Positions 8,188 to 16,168 are shown, counted from the stretch's first letter. The stretch: 64,000 nt of DNA from Streptomyces soli (GCF_003999195.1 NZ_RJVR01000227.1:18784-82783); one strand, 5' to 3'. The notes: generated by a model from the letters alone, not told the origin. Translations and numbers: made by a program.

Positions 8188-9066
8188 TCAGTTCCCCTCC
8201 GGGACACGCCAGGCGGTGAAGCGCCGCTCCAGGACTACCAGGAGCTGGTTGAAGAGCACGCCCACCGCGGAGATGGTGATGATGCCCGCGTACATCTGCG
8301 GGATGGCGAAATTGAACTGCGAGGCGTTGACGAGGTAGCCGAGCCCGGCCTTGGCGCCGACCATCTCCGCCGCGACGAGGACGAGGATCGACACCGCCCC
8401 GGCCAGCCGGATCCCGGTGAAGACCACCGGCACCGAGGCGGGCAGGATGACCTTCTGGAACAGCCGGGGCGCCGACAGGTTCATGGACCTGGCCAGCCTG
8501 AGCAGGGTGGGGTCGACATTGCGGACGGCGCTGATGGTGTTGAGCAGGATCGGCCACAGGCAGGCGTACAGCACGATGGAGATCTTCGACGTCTCCCCGA
8601 TGCCCAGGATGAGGACGAAGACCGGCAGGAGCGCCAGGGCGGCGGTGTTGCGGAACACCTCCAGGAGCGGGCTGAGCAGGTCCGCGACCGGCCGGTACCA
8701 GCCGATCAGCAGCCCCAGCGGGACGGCGATCGCCACGGCGAGCGCGAAGCCGCTGAGCGAACGCACCAGACTGGCCTGAAGGTTGGTGGCGAGCTGACCG
8801 TTTACCGCCAACTCCCACCAGGCGCGGGCGACCTCCGAGAACGGCGGCAGAAAGGTCGAGTCGACCAGTCCGAACCGGGGCGCCCCCTCCCACAGCCCGA
8901 GCAGGACGGCTACCGCCACAGACTTGGTGACGGCCGCGAGAAGCAGTCCGGGCACCCGGTAGGCCAGCCGCCGTACGGCTCCCGGGGGCGTCGTCGCCGG
9001 CCGTTCCGCGACGACCGGCCTGGGTACGACGGCAGCCGTCACCTTGACATCGACGTCGCTGCTCAT
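8188..9066 (-). CDS. ABC transporter permease, sulfonate/taurine type
   Basis: A 292-residue inner-membrane permease of the SsuC/TauC class. After a hydrophilic N-terminus of about 45 residues there are six hydrophobic segments, including SGFALAVAIAVPLGLLIGWY, LALLPVFVLILGIGETSKI and SIVLYACLWPILLNTISAV. The cytoplasmic coupling loop reads LRLARSMNLSAPRLFQKVILPASVP, the expected position of the EAA-like motif in this family. Its ATG overlaps the stop of the ATPase gene (ATGA), giving translational coupling. It forms a homodimeric channel with the ATPase encoded upstream and the binding lipoprotein, importing an organosulfur compound. Confidence 0.9.
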   Translation of the reverse strand: MSSDVDVKVTAAVVPRPVVAERPATTPPGAVRRLAYRVPGLLLAAVTKSVAVAVLLGLWEGAPRFGLVDSTFLPPFSEVARAWWELAVNGQLATNLQASLVRSLSGFALAVAIAVPLGLLIGWYRPVADLLSPLLEVFRNTAALALLPVFVLILGIGETSKISIVLYACLWPILLNTISAVRNVDPTLLRLARSMNLSAPRLFQKVILPASVPVVFTGIRLAGAVSILVLVAAEMVGAKAGLGYLVNASQFNFAIPQMYAGIITISAVGVLFNQLLVVLERRFTAWRVPEGN

Positions 9067-9887
9067 ACCGGCGCCACCTCCTTCTCCAGCCGCTGGGCGC
9101 GGGCGACCTCGTCGTGGAGCAGGTCCCAGATCTCGTGCCGGTAGTGCGCGAACTCGGGGCTGGACCGCAGGTCCGCGACCTCCGTGCGGGACCCGAGGTC
9201 GACGGGGACCACCCGCTTGACCCGGCCCGGGCGGGAGGTGAGGACGGCGACGCGCTGCCCGAGGTAGACGGCCTCCTCGATGCCGTGGGTGATGAAGACG
9301 ACGGTCTTTCCGGTGCGCTGCCAGATCCGCAGCAGCTCGTCCTGCAGCGATTCCCGGGTCTGGGCGTCCAGCGCCGCGAAGGGCTCGTCCATCAGCAGCA
9401 CGTCCGGGTCGTAGGCGAGGCTGCGGGCGATGGCGACCCGCTGCTTCATGCCGCCGGACAGCTCGTGGGGGTGCCGGTCCTCGAAGCCGGTCAGGCCGAC
9501 CAGGTCCAGGAACTCCCGAGCGCGGGCGGCCCGTTCGCGGCGGGGGACGCCGGTGGCCTCGAGCCCGAACTCGACGTTGCCCTGGGCGGTGCGCCAGGGC
9601 AGCAGCGCGTACTGCTGGAAGACGATGCCCCGGTCCAGGCCGGGCCCGGTGACGGGCTTGCCGTCCAGCAGGATCTCGCCGGCGGTGGGCTTGGTCAGGC
9701 CGCCGAGGAGGTCGAGGAGGGTGGACTTGCCGCAGCCGCTGGGCCCCACGAGGACGGTGAACTCACCGGCCGCGATGTCCAGGTCGACCCGTTCGACGGC
9801 GATGAAGTCGGTGCGGGTGCGCGACCTCTTCCGGTCGCGAACCGGGAAGGTCTTGCTGACACCGCGAAAGCTGATCTGCGCGGTCAT
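9063..9887 (-). CDS. ABC transporter ATP-binding protein, sulfonate/taurine type
   Basis: A 274-residue nitrate/sulfonate/taurine-class ABC ATPase. Walker A is GPSGCGKST (about residue 50), the Q-loop is VFQQYALLPW, the signature is ELSGGMKQRVAIARSLA, Walker B is VLLMDEPFAALD and the H-loop is VVFITHGIEEA. All catalytic elements are intact. The C-terminus is the usual helical RSSPEFAHYRHEIWDLLHDE region of the SsuB/TauB group. The gene lies 6 bp after the binding-protein gene and overlaps the permease start by 4 bp, so the three genes are one operon. Confidence 0.92.
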   Translation of the reverse strand: MTAQISFRGVSKTFPVRDRKRSRTRTDFIAVERVDLDIAAGEFTVLVGPSGCGKSTLLDLLGGLTKPTAGEILLDGKPVTGPGLDRGIVFQQYALLPWRTAQGNVEFGLEATGVPRRERAARAREFLDLVGLTGFEDRHPHELSGGMKQRVAIARSLAYDPDVLLMDEPFAALDAQTRESLQDELLRIWQRTGKTVVFITHGIEEAVYLGQRVAVLTSRPGRVKRVVPVDLGSRTEVADLRSSPEFAHYRHEIWDLLHDEVARAQRLEKEVAPV

Positions 9888-9893
9888 CGCTGG

Positions 9894-10904
9894 TCAACTC
9901 CCGTACTCATTATACTGGTTGGTGTGGAGGTCGGAGACCTTTACCTGGCCCTTCTTGATGTCTCCGTGCGAGGTCAGCCAGTCCGTCCACAGCGAGAAGT
10001 CCTTCTCGGTGATCCGGCCGCCGGTGTTGGTGACGCCGTACGACCGCCAGTACTTGAGGGCGTCCGCGCTCTCGTCACGCTTGCGCTTCTTGACGATCTG
10101 GGTGAAGCGGTCGACGACCTCGTCGCGCGGGGTCTTGCGGGACCATTCGATGGCCTTGGCGACGCCGGTGACGAAGGTCTGCACGGTGGTCGGATTGCGC
10201 TGGAGGAACGTGTCCGTGAAGACGTACGTGCCGGCGGTGAAGGCCCCGAGCAGTTGGTAGTCGGTGAACAGCGGCCGGATTCCGCCGCGTGCGAGCGCCG
10301 TGTCGCGCAGGATGCCGCCGAGCACCCCGACCTCGATCTGCTTCTGCCGCAGCGACTGCTCGGTGTTGACCGGCGGCACGACCAGCGGCTCGACCTTGCC
10401 GATCTCCGCTGCGGACAGGCCCTTGCGCTGGAGGTAGATGTCGAGCAGCGCCTCCGAGTGGGCGCCCAGGGTGTTCATGCCGATCTTCTTGCCGATCAGG
10501 TCGCGCGCCGAGTGGACCGCGCTGTCGCTGAGCACGTAGTAGCCGCTGTACGCGTACTTGTCGACGCCGTAGTAGCCGATGACGGCCCTGACCGGGGCAC
10601 CGGCGGCGACGAGCTTGACCACCGCGCCGTTGAAGGCGCCGCCGAAGTCGGTCTGGCCGGTGGCGGCGGACTGGATGTCCTGGGGGCCGCTGATGGTGTT
10701 GCCGACCCAGTCGAGCTTCAGGTCGCCCAGATAGCCGAGGTCGTCGGCGAGTTCGGGCGGGGTGACGGCGCCGACCGAGCCCTGGTAACGGAGGGTCTTG
10801 GTTTCCGCTCCGCCGCCCGCCGAGGCCGTCGCCCGGCCGCAGCCCGCCGCCGCGGCTGCCGCTCCGGTCAGGATCAGGAAGTTACGTCTGGACACGGGGC
10901 TCAT
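9894..10904 (-). CDS. ABC transporter substrate-binding lipoprotein, sulfonate/taurine type
   Basis: A 336-residue periplasmic-binding-like lipoprotein of the SsuA/TauA/NrtA fold. The N-terminus MSPVSRRNFLILTGAAA ends in a lipobox with Cys at about residue 22 and has the twin Arg of a Tat signal, so it is probably exported folded. The body has LRYQGSVGAVTPPELADDLG, GQTDFGGAFNGAVVKLVAAG and IGKKIGMNTLGAHSEA, the ligand-cleft motifs of the family. The ATG at 10904 is preceded by AAAGGACTGTCCA. It is the first structural gene of the operon and lies about 110 bp after the stop of the leader peptide. Confidence 0.9.
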   Translation of the reverse strand: MSPVSRRNFLILTGAAAAAAGCGRATASAGGGAETKTLRYQGSVGAVTPPELADDLGYLGDLKLDWVGNTISGPQDIQSAATGQTDFGGAFNGAVVKLVAAGAPVRAVIGYYGVDKYAYSGYYVLSDSAVHSARDLIGKKIGMNTLGAHSEALLDIYLQRKGLSAAEIGKVEPLVVPPVNTEQSLRQKQIEVGVLGGILRDTALARGGIRPLFTDYQLLGAFTAGTYVFTDTFLQRNPTTVQTFVTGVAKAIEWSRKTPRDEVVDRFTQIVKKRKRDESADALKYWRSYGVTNTGGRITEKDFSLWTDWLTSHGDIKKGQVKVSDLHTNQYNEYGS

Positions 10905-11014
10905 TGGACAGTCCTTTGCGCAGGCAGGGATGAGGAAGCACGTGATGGAGCGGTGGGAGACGCGGGCACTGGGCGCACGGGGCAGGGGTGAGCTCGAGGT
11001 CGGCCGGGCAGGGC

Positions 11015-11101
11015 CTAGCGGCGGACGGCGTCACAGAGCGCGCTGGCGTCACGTCGCAGATCGACGTGGAGGCGCTCGACGAGAATGTCGGATTGGCTCA
11101 C
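11015..11101 (-). CDS. Sulfur-operon leader peptide (28 residues)
   Basis: A GTG-initiated 28-codon frame ends in TAG 110 bp before the transporter lipoprotein gene on the same strand. Its core LVERLHVDLRRDASALCDA matches the conserved actinobacterial leader pattern: a basic residue, then HVDL, then Ser-Ala-x-Cys near the end. Such peptides precede genes for cysteine, sulfate and sulfonate metabolism. Translation through the Cys codon near the end could sense cysteine supply and control the downstream operon by attenuation or translation coupling; that mechanism is inference here. The peptide is too short and too well placed to be a random frame. The ribosome binding site is weak (CTCAGG). 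Confidence 0.78.
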   Translation of the reverse strand: MSQSDILVERLHVDLRRDASALCDAVRR

Positions 11102-11250
11102 GCCTGAGAGGGTTTCACCGGCCTCCGACCCGGTCAATGAATGTTTTTCCGGTGGAAGAAACCCCCGGTTCCGCAGCCGGACTTGCCCCTAGAATGGGAT
11201 TCCGCGATCACCTCCGCGTACGGGGCGCTGGAGGGACTGTGAGGGGTCGG

Positions 11251-12066
11251 ATGAGCCACAGCAGCGAGCCGTTGTCCACCGCGATCGACATCAGCGTCCC
11301 GAGTGTGGCCCGGATGTACGACTACCTCCTCGGCGGCAAGGACAACTACGCCGTCGACCGCGAGGCGTCGGAGGAGCTGCTCAAGGTCGTACCGAGCACC
11401 AAGGAACTCGCCGTCAACAACCGCAGGTTCCTGCAGCGCGTCGTGGCGCGGCTCGCGGAGGACCACGGAATCCGGCAGTTCCTCGACCACGGATCCGGCC
11501 TGCCGACGCAGGACAATGTGCACCAGGTCTCCCAGCGCGTGGACCCCTCCTCGCGGGTGGTCTACGTCGACAACGACCCGATCGTGCTGGCGCACGGGCG
11601 CGCGCTCCTGGAGGAGAACGAGAACACCGCCGTCATCCAGGCGGACTTCCGCGACACGGACGGGATCTTCGGCCACCCGGAGGTCCAGCGGCTGATCGAC
11701 TTCGACCAGCCGGTCGCCGCGCTGTTCGTCTCGGTGATGCACTGCATTCCCGACTCCGACGACCCGGCCGGAGTGGTCAGGCGGGTCGCGGAGCGCCTCG
11801 CGCCGGGCAGCTTCCTCGTGGTCTGCCAACTGGTCAGCGAGGACAAGGCCGTACGGGACTTCGTCACTGAGTTCATGGACGCCAGCACCCAGGGAAACTG
11901 GGGCCGGGTGCGCCAGGAGCGCGATGTCGCCGGGTTCCTCGACGGTCTGGAGATCCTGGAGCCGGGACTGGTGGAGGTCTCGACCTGGCGGCCGGACACC
12001 GATCTTGCGCCGAAGCAGGCCACGCAGGAGTGGATCGAGTTCGGCGGCGTCGCCCGCAAGCCCTGA
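11251..12066 (+). CDS. SAM-dependent methyltransferase, DUF574 family
   Basis: About 271 residues of the actinobacterial S-adenosyl methyltransferase family once called DUF574, abundant in Streptomyces. Family marks are SVARMYDYLLGGKDNYAVDR near the start, FLDHGSGLPTQDNVHQ at the SAM-binding loop (here HGSG where many members have a DIGTG-type loop), VVYVDNDPIVLAHGRALL for the acidic residue that binds SAM, and VSVMHCIPD. The ATG at 11251 follows GAGGGGTCGG. Natural substrates are unknown for most members. It is convergent with the XRE gene and divergent from the sulfonate operon. Confidence 0.9.
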   Translation: MSHSSEPLSTAIDISVPSVARMYDYLLGGKDNYAVDREASEELLKVVPSTKELAVNNRRFLQRVVARLAEDHGIRQFLDHGSGLPTQDNVHQVSQRVDPSSRVVYVDNDPIVLAHGRALLEENENTAVIQADFRDTDGIFGHPEVQRLIDFDQPVAALFVSVMHCIPDSDDPAGVVRRVAERLAPGSFLVVCQLVSEDKAVRDFVTEFMDASTQGNWGRVRQERDVAGFLDGLEILEPGLVEVSTWRPDTDLAPKQATQEWIEFGGVARKP

Positions 12067-12096
12067 CGCCACCGCCCGACTCCCGTCTCTCCTGCG

Positions 12097-13005
12097 CTAC
12101 TTCAGCTGCTCGAGGATCTCGCGGAGGAACCGGGGCGTCCTTGCGGGCGGCTCGGCCTCCGCGCACAACCGGTCCATGACCGCCAGGTAGTTGTCGACGT
12201 CGTCCTGCTTGTCCAGGTAGAGCGCGCTGGTGAGCTGCTCCAGGTAGACGATGTCCGGCAGGTCGGGTTCCTGGAAGCGCAGGATCGTGATCGGGCCGCC
12301 GGCCGCGGCGAGGCCGCCGACGCTGAAGGGCGCTATCTGCAGCGTCACATTGGGCAGCGCGGCCACCTCGAGCAGATGCTCCAGCTGTGCACGCATCACG
12401 TCGGTTCCACCGAGCGGGCGGCGCAGCGCCGCCTCGTCCATGACCGCCCACACCCTGGGCGCCTCGGGCGCCGTGAGCAGCTTCTGCCGGGCCATCCGCA
12501 GTGCCACCCGGCGCTCGATCTCGACCCCGGAGGCCCGTGGGTGGCCGAGCCGGGTGACCGCGCGGGCGTAGTCCTGGGTCTGCAACAGGCCGGGCACGAA
12601 CTGGACTTCGTACGTACGGATGACGGACGCGGCCTCTTCCAGACCGAGCAGCGTCTCGAACCAGGCCGGCAGGACATCGCCGAAGCGCTGCCACCAACCG
12701 GGCGTGCTGGCCTGCCGGGCGAGGGCGAGGAAGTCCGCCCGCTCGGTCTCGTCGACGACGCCGTAAAGGGTGAGTAGGTCGGCCACGTCACGGTCCTTGT
12801 AGCCGACGCGGCCCAGCTCCAGGCGGCTGATCTTCGCGTGGGAAGCACGGATCGCTTCCCCGGCCGCCTCGCGGCTGATCCCGCACGACTCGCGCAACCT
12901 GCGCAGTTGCGTGCCCAGCACGATACGCAGAACCGTCGGCCCGCCGCGCGGGTATTCGAGGTAACTCTTTATCGACGGTTGGCTGCTCGGCCGCGTCGCG
13001 GTCAT
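12097..13005 (-). CDS. XRE-family regulator with DUF5753 domain
   Basis: 302 residues. Residues about 27-85 form a helix-turn-helix (LGTQLRRLRESCGISREAAG, IRASHAKISRLELGRVG). From about residue 100 onward is the DUF5753 sensor/partner domain (WWQRFGDVLPAWFETLLGLE, YEVQFVPGLLQTQDYARAV, VMDEAALRRPLGG). This architecture is the WhiJ-like/Scr1-like regulator group of Streptomyces, normally encoded beside a small DUF397 partner and an RsbW-like ATPase, exactly as here. The ATG at 13005 has CGGGAG upstream. The frame is open far upstream, but that part overlaps the DUF397 gene. It probably acts with the DUF397 protein on nearby promoters and on development. Confidence 0.9.
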   Translation of the reverse strand: MTATRPSSQPSIKSYLEYPRGGPTVLRIVLGTQLRRLRESCGISREAAGEAIRASHAKISRLELGRVGYKDRDVADLLTLYGVVDETERADFLALARQASTPGWWQRFGDVLPAWFETLLGLEEAASVIRTYEVQFVPGLLQTQDYARAVTRLGHPRASGVEIERRVALRMARQKLLTAPEAPRVWAVMDEAALRRPLGGTDVMRAQLEHLLEVAALPNVTLQIAPFSVGGLAAAGGPITILRFQEPDLPDIVYLEQLTSALYLDKQDDVDNYLAVMDRLCAEAEPPARTPRFLREILEQLK

Positions 13006-13141
13006 GCCGACTCCCGTGAGTAACTGGACGAACACCCAGTCTCCCACCGAGGGGCGCTTGAGTACAGTCGCGCGCCCTTGGCGTGCCACGGCGGAAACTG
13101 ACTGGGCGTGGAGCGCGAGGTGAGTGCGGACTGAGCCGCCG

Positions 13142-13378
13142 TCAGCCCGCCATGTCGTCGAAGTCGCCGTCCTTGGCGCCTCCGACGAACGCCGTGATCT
13201 CTTCGCGGGTGTAGATGAGCGCCGGGCCCTCGGGATGACGGGAGTTGCGCACCGCGAAGCTTCCGCCGGGCAGTGCGGCGAGCTCCACGCAGTTGCCGCT
13301 CGGATTGCTGCGGGCGCTCTTCCTCCAGACCACGCCCTCGATGTCGGTGGCCCGTACCCCGTTCTCGAACTCCTGCAT
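13142..13378 (-). CDS. DUF397 small protein
   Basis: 78 residues of the DUF397 family, with the typical WRKSARSNPSGNCVELAAL core and the VRNSRHPEGPALIYTREEI segment followed by a FVGGAKDGDFDDM tail. The ATG at 13378 has an excellent GGAGGAGCAATC ribosome binding site. DUF397 proteins are partners of the XRE-DUF5753 regulators; some pairs behave like antitoxin/regulator pairs or developmental switches. It lies upstream of, and on the same strand as, the XRE gene, and its promoter region holds the six-base-period repeat. Confidence 0.9.
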   Translation of the reverse strand: MQEFENGVRATDIEGVVWRKSARSNPSGNCVELAALPGGSFAVRNSRHPEGPALIYTREEITAFVGGAKDGDFDDMAG

Positions 13379-13398
13379 GATTGCTCCTCCTTGCCGCG

Positions 13399-13470
13399 TG
13401 CACGTGCATCTGTACTTGCAGCTGTAAGTGCAGCTGCACTTACGACTGTAATTGCAGATGTGCTTGCACG
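13399..13470. repeat. Six-base-period repeat (TGYNNN) in the divergent promoter region
   Basis: Starting at 13399, the trinucleotide TGC or TGT recurs every six bases for twelve units (13399, 13405, 13411 and so on to 13465), broken only at 13441 where TAC stands. The variable triplets are ACG, ATC, ACT, AGC and AAG. Several palindromes are embedded, such as GCAGCTGT and GCAGCTGC. It lies between the DUF397 start and the divergent ATPase gene, where their promoters and operators must be. Confidence 0.75.
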
Positions 13471-13545
13471 GGTAGGGATTGGACCGGGATAGTGGATCCC
13501 GCAGAACACACCGTGCCGCCCGCCCGACAGCTCTGCGGAGTACCG

Positions 13546-14007
13546 ATGACCACACACCCGGCGATCCCACCGAGCCTTGCCCTGCCAGAAGGCCCGGGGA
13601 CGCGTTTCGCAGCCTGCTCGTTGGATGGCGACCTCCACGCGGCGGGCGCGGCACGGCAGTTCACCCGATCCACCCTGCGCCGCTGGGGCATGCCCGAGGT
13701 CGTCGACAACGCGTCGATCGTCGTGTCGGAGATGCTGACCAACGCCGTCCGCTACGGACTGGACAGCCCGTCAGATGTCCCGCTTTCCTCGCGCCCGCTG
13801 TGGCTGGGCCTGCTGCGCCGGGGCCCCTCCGTGCTGTGTACGGTCTCCGACCCCGGCACCGAGGTCCCCGTGGTCAAGGAGCCGGACTACCTCGCCGAGA
13901 GCGGGCGCGGGCTGCACGTCATCGACTCGCTCAGCGAGTCATGGGGCTGGACCCCGCCGGACAACGCGGGGAAGTCGGTCTGGGCGATGATCTCCGGCCG
14001 CGCCTGA
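13546..14007 (+). CDS. RsbW-like ATP-binding protein (anti-sigma kinase type)
   Basis: 153 residues of the GHKL histidine-kinase-like ATPase fold. The N box is VVSEMLTNAVRYG, the G1 box is DPGTEVPV and the G2 box is SGRGLHVIDSLSESWGW. Such small ATPases are numerous in Streptomyces and either act as anti-sigma-factor kinases or as partners of the XRE/DUF397 proteins. The ATG at 13546 has TGCGGAG upstream. The frame is open back to about 13381, through the hexamer repeat, giving a Cys-rich but implausible extension. It is divergent from the DUF397 gene. Confidence 0.88.
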   Translation: MTTHPAIPPSLALPEGPGTRFAACSLDGDLHAAGAARQFTRSTLRRWGMPEVVDNASIVVSEMLTNAVRYGLDSPSDVPLSSRPLWLGLLRRGPSVLCTVSDPGTEVPVVKEPDYLAESGRGLHVIDSLSESWGWTPPDNAGKSVWAMISGRA

Positions 14008-14054
14008 GGGTCGGACCCCCGCCTGACCCCGGACAGCTGTGAACCTGCGAGGTG

Positions 14055-14180
14055 GGCTCCCTTCGCCGGCATTGTCCGGATCAGGTTGTGGAGGTCGCCT
14101 TCTGGTCTCCCCGACCGTCAGGCCTCTCAGCCCGCCCGTCGACGTCGGCCACGGCGGATGCGATTCTCTGCCTCCGTCGA
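14055..14180 (-). promoter_or_regulatory. TPP riboswitch, no downstream gene
   Basis: On the minus strand the two hallmark segments of a thiamine pyrophosphate riboswitch stand in order. GGGCTGAGAGG lies at 14123-14133, and AACCTGATCCGGACAATGCC with CGGCGAAGGGAG lies at 14057-14086. A possible P2 stem pairs GGAGG (14171-14175) with CCTCC just before the second motif, and P3 pairs CCGCC with GGGCGG next to the GCTGAGA. The element reads toward lower coordinates, but the next gene there is on the opposite strand, so no thiamine gene is controlled. It lies 3' of xdhC on the same strand. Confidence 0.85.
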
Positions 14181-14297
14181 AGTCGGCTACGCCGGGTGAA
14201 CTCCCTCGCTCGCCTCGCAGGCCACTACTTACGTTACTCCGATTTGGGCCTGGCAAAAGGGGTGAAAGCTACTTTTTTTGTCTTGTTCCTCAGATCC

Positions 14298-15392
14298 TCA
14301 CGGGTGAATCGCTCCGGCGGTCGTGGTCAGCGGCGCGCCACTGCCGCCCCAGCGCAGCGCGATGATCTCCGCCGCCACCGAGACCGCCACCTCCTCGGGG
14401 GTGCGGGCGCCCAGGTCCAGGCCGATAGGCGAGCGCAGACGCCCCAGCTCGTCGTCCCGCAGCCCTGCCTCGCGCAGCAGCTTGAGCCGGTCGTCGTGCG
14501 TACGGCGGCTGCCCATCACACCGATGTACGCGGCCGGGGCGCGCAGCGCCACCTCCAGCAGCGGCACGTCGAACTTGGGGTCGTGGGTCAGCACGCAGAC
14601 GACCGTGCGGTCGTCGGTGGCGGCGCCGCACAGATAGCGGTGCGGCCAGTCGACCACGACCTCCACGCCCTCCGGGAAACGCTTGGGCGTGGCGAAGACC
14701 GGGCGGGCGTCGCAGACCGTCACCCGGTAGCCCAGGAAGGCGCCGATCCGGGCCACGGCGGCGGCAAAGTCGATGGCGCCGAAGACCAGCATGCGGGGCG
14801 GCGGAGCGAAGGACTGCAGGAAGACGGTGACGTCGTCCTCCCGGCGTTCGCCGCGCGGGCCGTAGTGCCGGCTCACCGTGGTGCCGAGCGCCAGTTCGCC
14901 GCGCGCGTCCGCGGTGACGGCGACGTCGAGGCCCTCGGCGCCCAGGGTGCCGGAGACCGCGTCGGGCCAGACGGCGACCGTGGCGCCTCGCGGGGCCGGG
15001 CCGTCGGTGACCGTCGCCGTGACGACGGGGCGGTGGCCGGCCACGGAGGCGGCGACCTCGCCGAAGGAGGGGTCGGTGGCCCGCGAGACAGGGCGTACGA
15101 GGACGGTGATCTCCCCGCCGCAGGTCAGACCGACGGCGAAGGCGTCCTCGTCGCTGTACCCGAAGGTCCGCAGCCTGGCCTCGCCGGTCTGCGTCACTTC
15201 TTTGGCGAGTTCAAAGACTTCGCCCTCCACACAGCCGCCGGAGACACTGCCCACGACCTCGTCGCCCGGCCCGACTGCCATCGCCGCCCCCGGACCGCGC
15301 GGCGCGCTGCGGCTCAGGGCGACCACGGTGGCGAGGCCGAAGGGCTCCCCCGCCTCGTACCACTCGCTCAGCGCCGGAAGGATCTCACGCAT
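14298..15392 (-). CDS. XdhC-family protein (molybdenum cofactor insertion)
   Basis: 364 residues with both halves of the XdhC/CoxI family. Residues 1-90 have the N-terminal domain with GSVSGGCVEGEVFELAKEV, including the conserved Cys. Residues about 190-350 form the Rossmann-like domain (RMLVFGAIDFAAAVARIGAF, VVDWPHRYL, VVCVLTHDPKFDVPLLEVAL, YIGVMGSRRTHDDRL, LRSPIGLDLGARTPEEVAVSVAAEI). XdhC proteins bind Mo-cofactor, aid its sulfuration and load it into xanthine dehydrogenase-type enzymes. The molybdoenzyme subunits are not in the window. The start at 15392 overlaps the end of a small upstream frame. Confidence 0.9.
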   Translation of the reverse strand: MREILPALSEWYEAGEPFGLATVVALSRSAPRGPGAAMAVGPGDEVVGSVSGGCVEGEVFELAKEVTQTGEARLRTFGYSDEDAFAVGLTCGGEITVLVRPVSRATDPSFGEVAASVAGHRPVVTATVTDGPAPRGATVAVWPDAVSGTLGAEGLDVAVTADARGELALGTTVSRHYGPRGERREDDVTVFLQSFAPPPRMLVFGAIDFAAAVARIGAFLGYRVTVCDARPVFATPKRFPEGVEVVVDWPHRYLCGAATDDRTVVCVLTHDPKFDVPLLEVALRAPAAYIGVMGSRRTHDDRLKLLREAGLRDDELGRLRSPIGLDLGARTPEEVAVSVAAEIIALRWGGSGAPLTTTAGAIHP

Positions 15393-15525
15393 CGGCGGCT
15401 CCGCCTCTCACGACCCCCGTCAGCTGTTCCACGGCGGCAAGGCTCCGGCCTGCCACGACAGCGTCAACGCACGGTATCGCCGCCGCCATCCCCGCCGCCA
15501 GCGGGGCGGTCGCGGCGGCTCCCAT
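15385..15525 (-). CDS. Small hypothetical ORF or gene fragment before xdhC
   Basis: A 46-codon frame starting ATG at 15525 and ending TGA inside the first codons of xdhC, overlapping it by 8 bases. Its composition is Ala/Val-rich (GAAATAPLAAGMAAAIPCVD, VVAGRSLAAVEQLTGVV). Tight coupling to xdhC suggests a real or once-real upstream gene, such as the end of a truncated gene, but I do not recognise a family. It could also be chance coding in GC-rich sequence. Confidence 0.3.
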   Translation of the reverse strand: MGAAATAPLAAGMAAAIPCVDAVVAGRSLAAVEQLTGVVRGGAADA

Positions 15526-15582
15526 GCGTGGCAGCCGGGATAGACCCTTGCTTATGGTCGGAATCGGCGTAAGTTTGATTAC

Positions 15583-16107
15583 ATGATTACGACAGAGCAG
15601 AAGGAGGCGCTGCGCGGCTGGTTCGCCGGGCGGCTGCCGGAAGGACTGTTCGTCGAGCTCCTGGACGTGACCGTGGACCGCGAGGAGATCACCGTCGTCG
15701 GCCGGATCCCGGAGCCCGACCTCGGCGCGGATGCGTCACAGGTGGAGCGCGACGAGGCGCGGATCGGCCGCGCCGCGGAGTTTCGGGAGCGTACGCGCGA
15801 CGAGCGCATCGCGGTGGCCAGCGAGGCCGAGCGCCGGTTCGGCCGCAAGGTTTCCTGGGGCGTGGAGGTCGGCGGCACCCGGGTGCTGTTCACCACGGTC
15901 TCGGCGCCGGTGATGACCCGGCTGCGCCAGCCGGAACGCCAGGTGCTGGACACGCTCATCGCCGGCGGCGTCGCCCGCAGCCGCAGCGACGCCCTGGCCT
16001 GGTGCGTACGGCTCGTACAGCGCAACGCCGACGACTGGCTGGGCGAGCTGCGCGAGTCCCTGGAACACGTGCAGCGGGTCCGGGAGCAGGGCCCGGACGC
16101 GGCCTAG
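15583..16107 (+). CDS. Conserved hypothetical actinobacterial protein
   Basis: 174 residues, no recognised catalytic motif. The protein is hydrophilic with a beta-rich N-terminus (FVELLDVTVDREEITVVGRI), a helical basic/acidic middle (ERDEARIGRAAEFRERTRDER, then AVASEAERRFGRKVSWGV) and a C-terminal helix-turn-helix-like stretch (QVLDTLIAGGVARSRSDALA, WCVRLVQRNADDWL) that resembles the ribbon-helix-helix tails found in small actinobacterial proteins. Start ATG 15583 begins ATTACGACAGAG. It is divergent from xdhC and followed by a strong terminator. Function unknown. Confidence 0.7.
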   Translation: MITTEQKEALRGWFAGRLPEGLFVELLDVTVDREEITVVGRIPEPDLGADASQVERDEARIGRAAEFRERTRDERIAVASEAERRFGRKVSWGVEVGGTRVLFTTVSAPVMTRLRQPERQVLDTLIAGGVARSRSDALAWCVRLVQRNADDWLGELRESLEHVQRVREQGPDAA

Positions 16108-16125
16108 GTAGGGGCGGGGCAGGAA

Positions 16126-16168
16126 AGCGCCGGGCGGGCCGAGGTTCGGACTCGGCCCGCCCGGCGCT
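16126..16168. terminator. 18-bp perfect hairpin terminator
   Basis: AGCGCCGGGCGGGCCGAG (16126-16143) and its exact complement (16151-16168) enclose a 7-base loop. It ends the hypothetical gene on the plus strand and, read on the minus strand, is followed by TTTCC, so it also served the truncated minus-strand gene beyond it. Confidence 0.85.

Noticed and set aside
13381..13545. Cys-rich N-terminal extension of the ATPase through the hexamer repeat
   Set aside because: It needs a TTG start with no ribosome binding site, while ATG 13546 has a good one and begins the conserved fold; the Cys pattern is a by-product of the 6-bp repeat.
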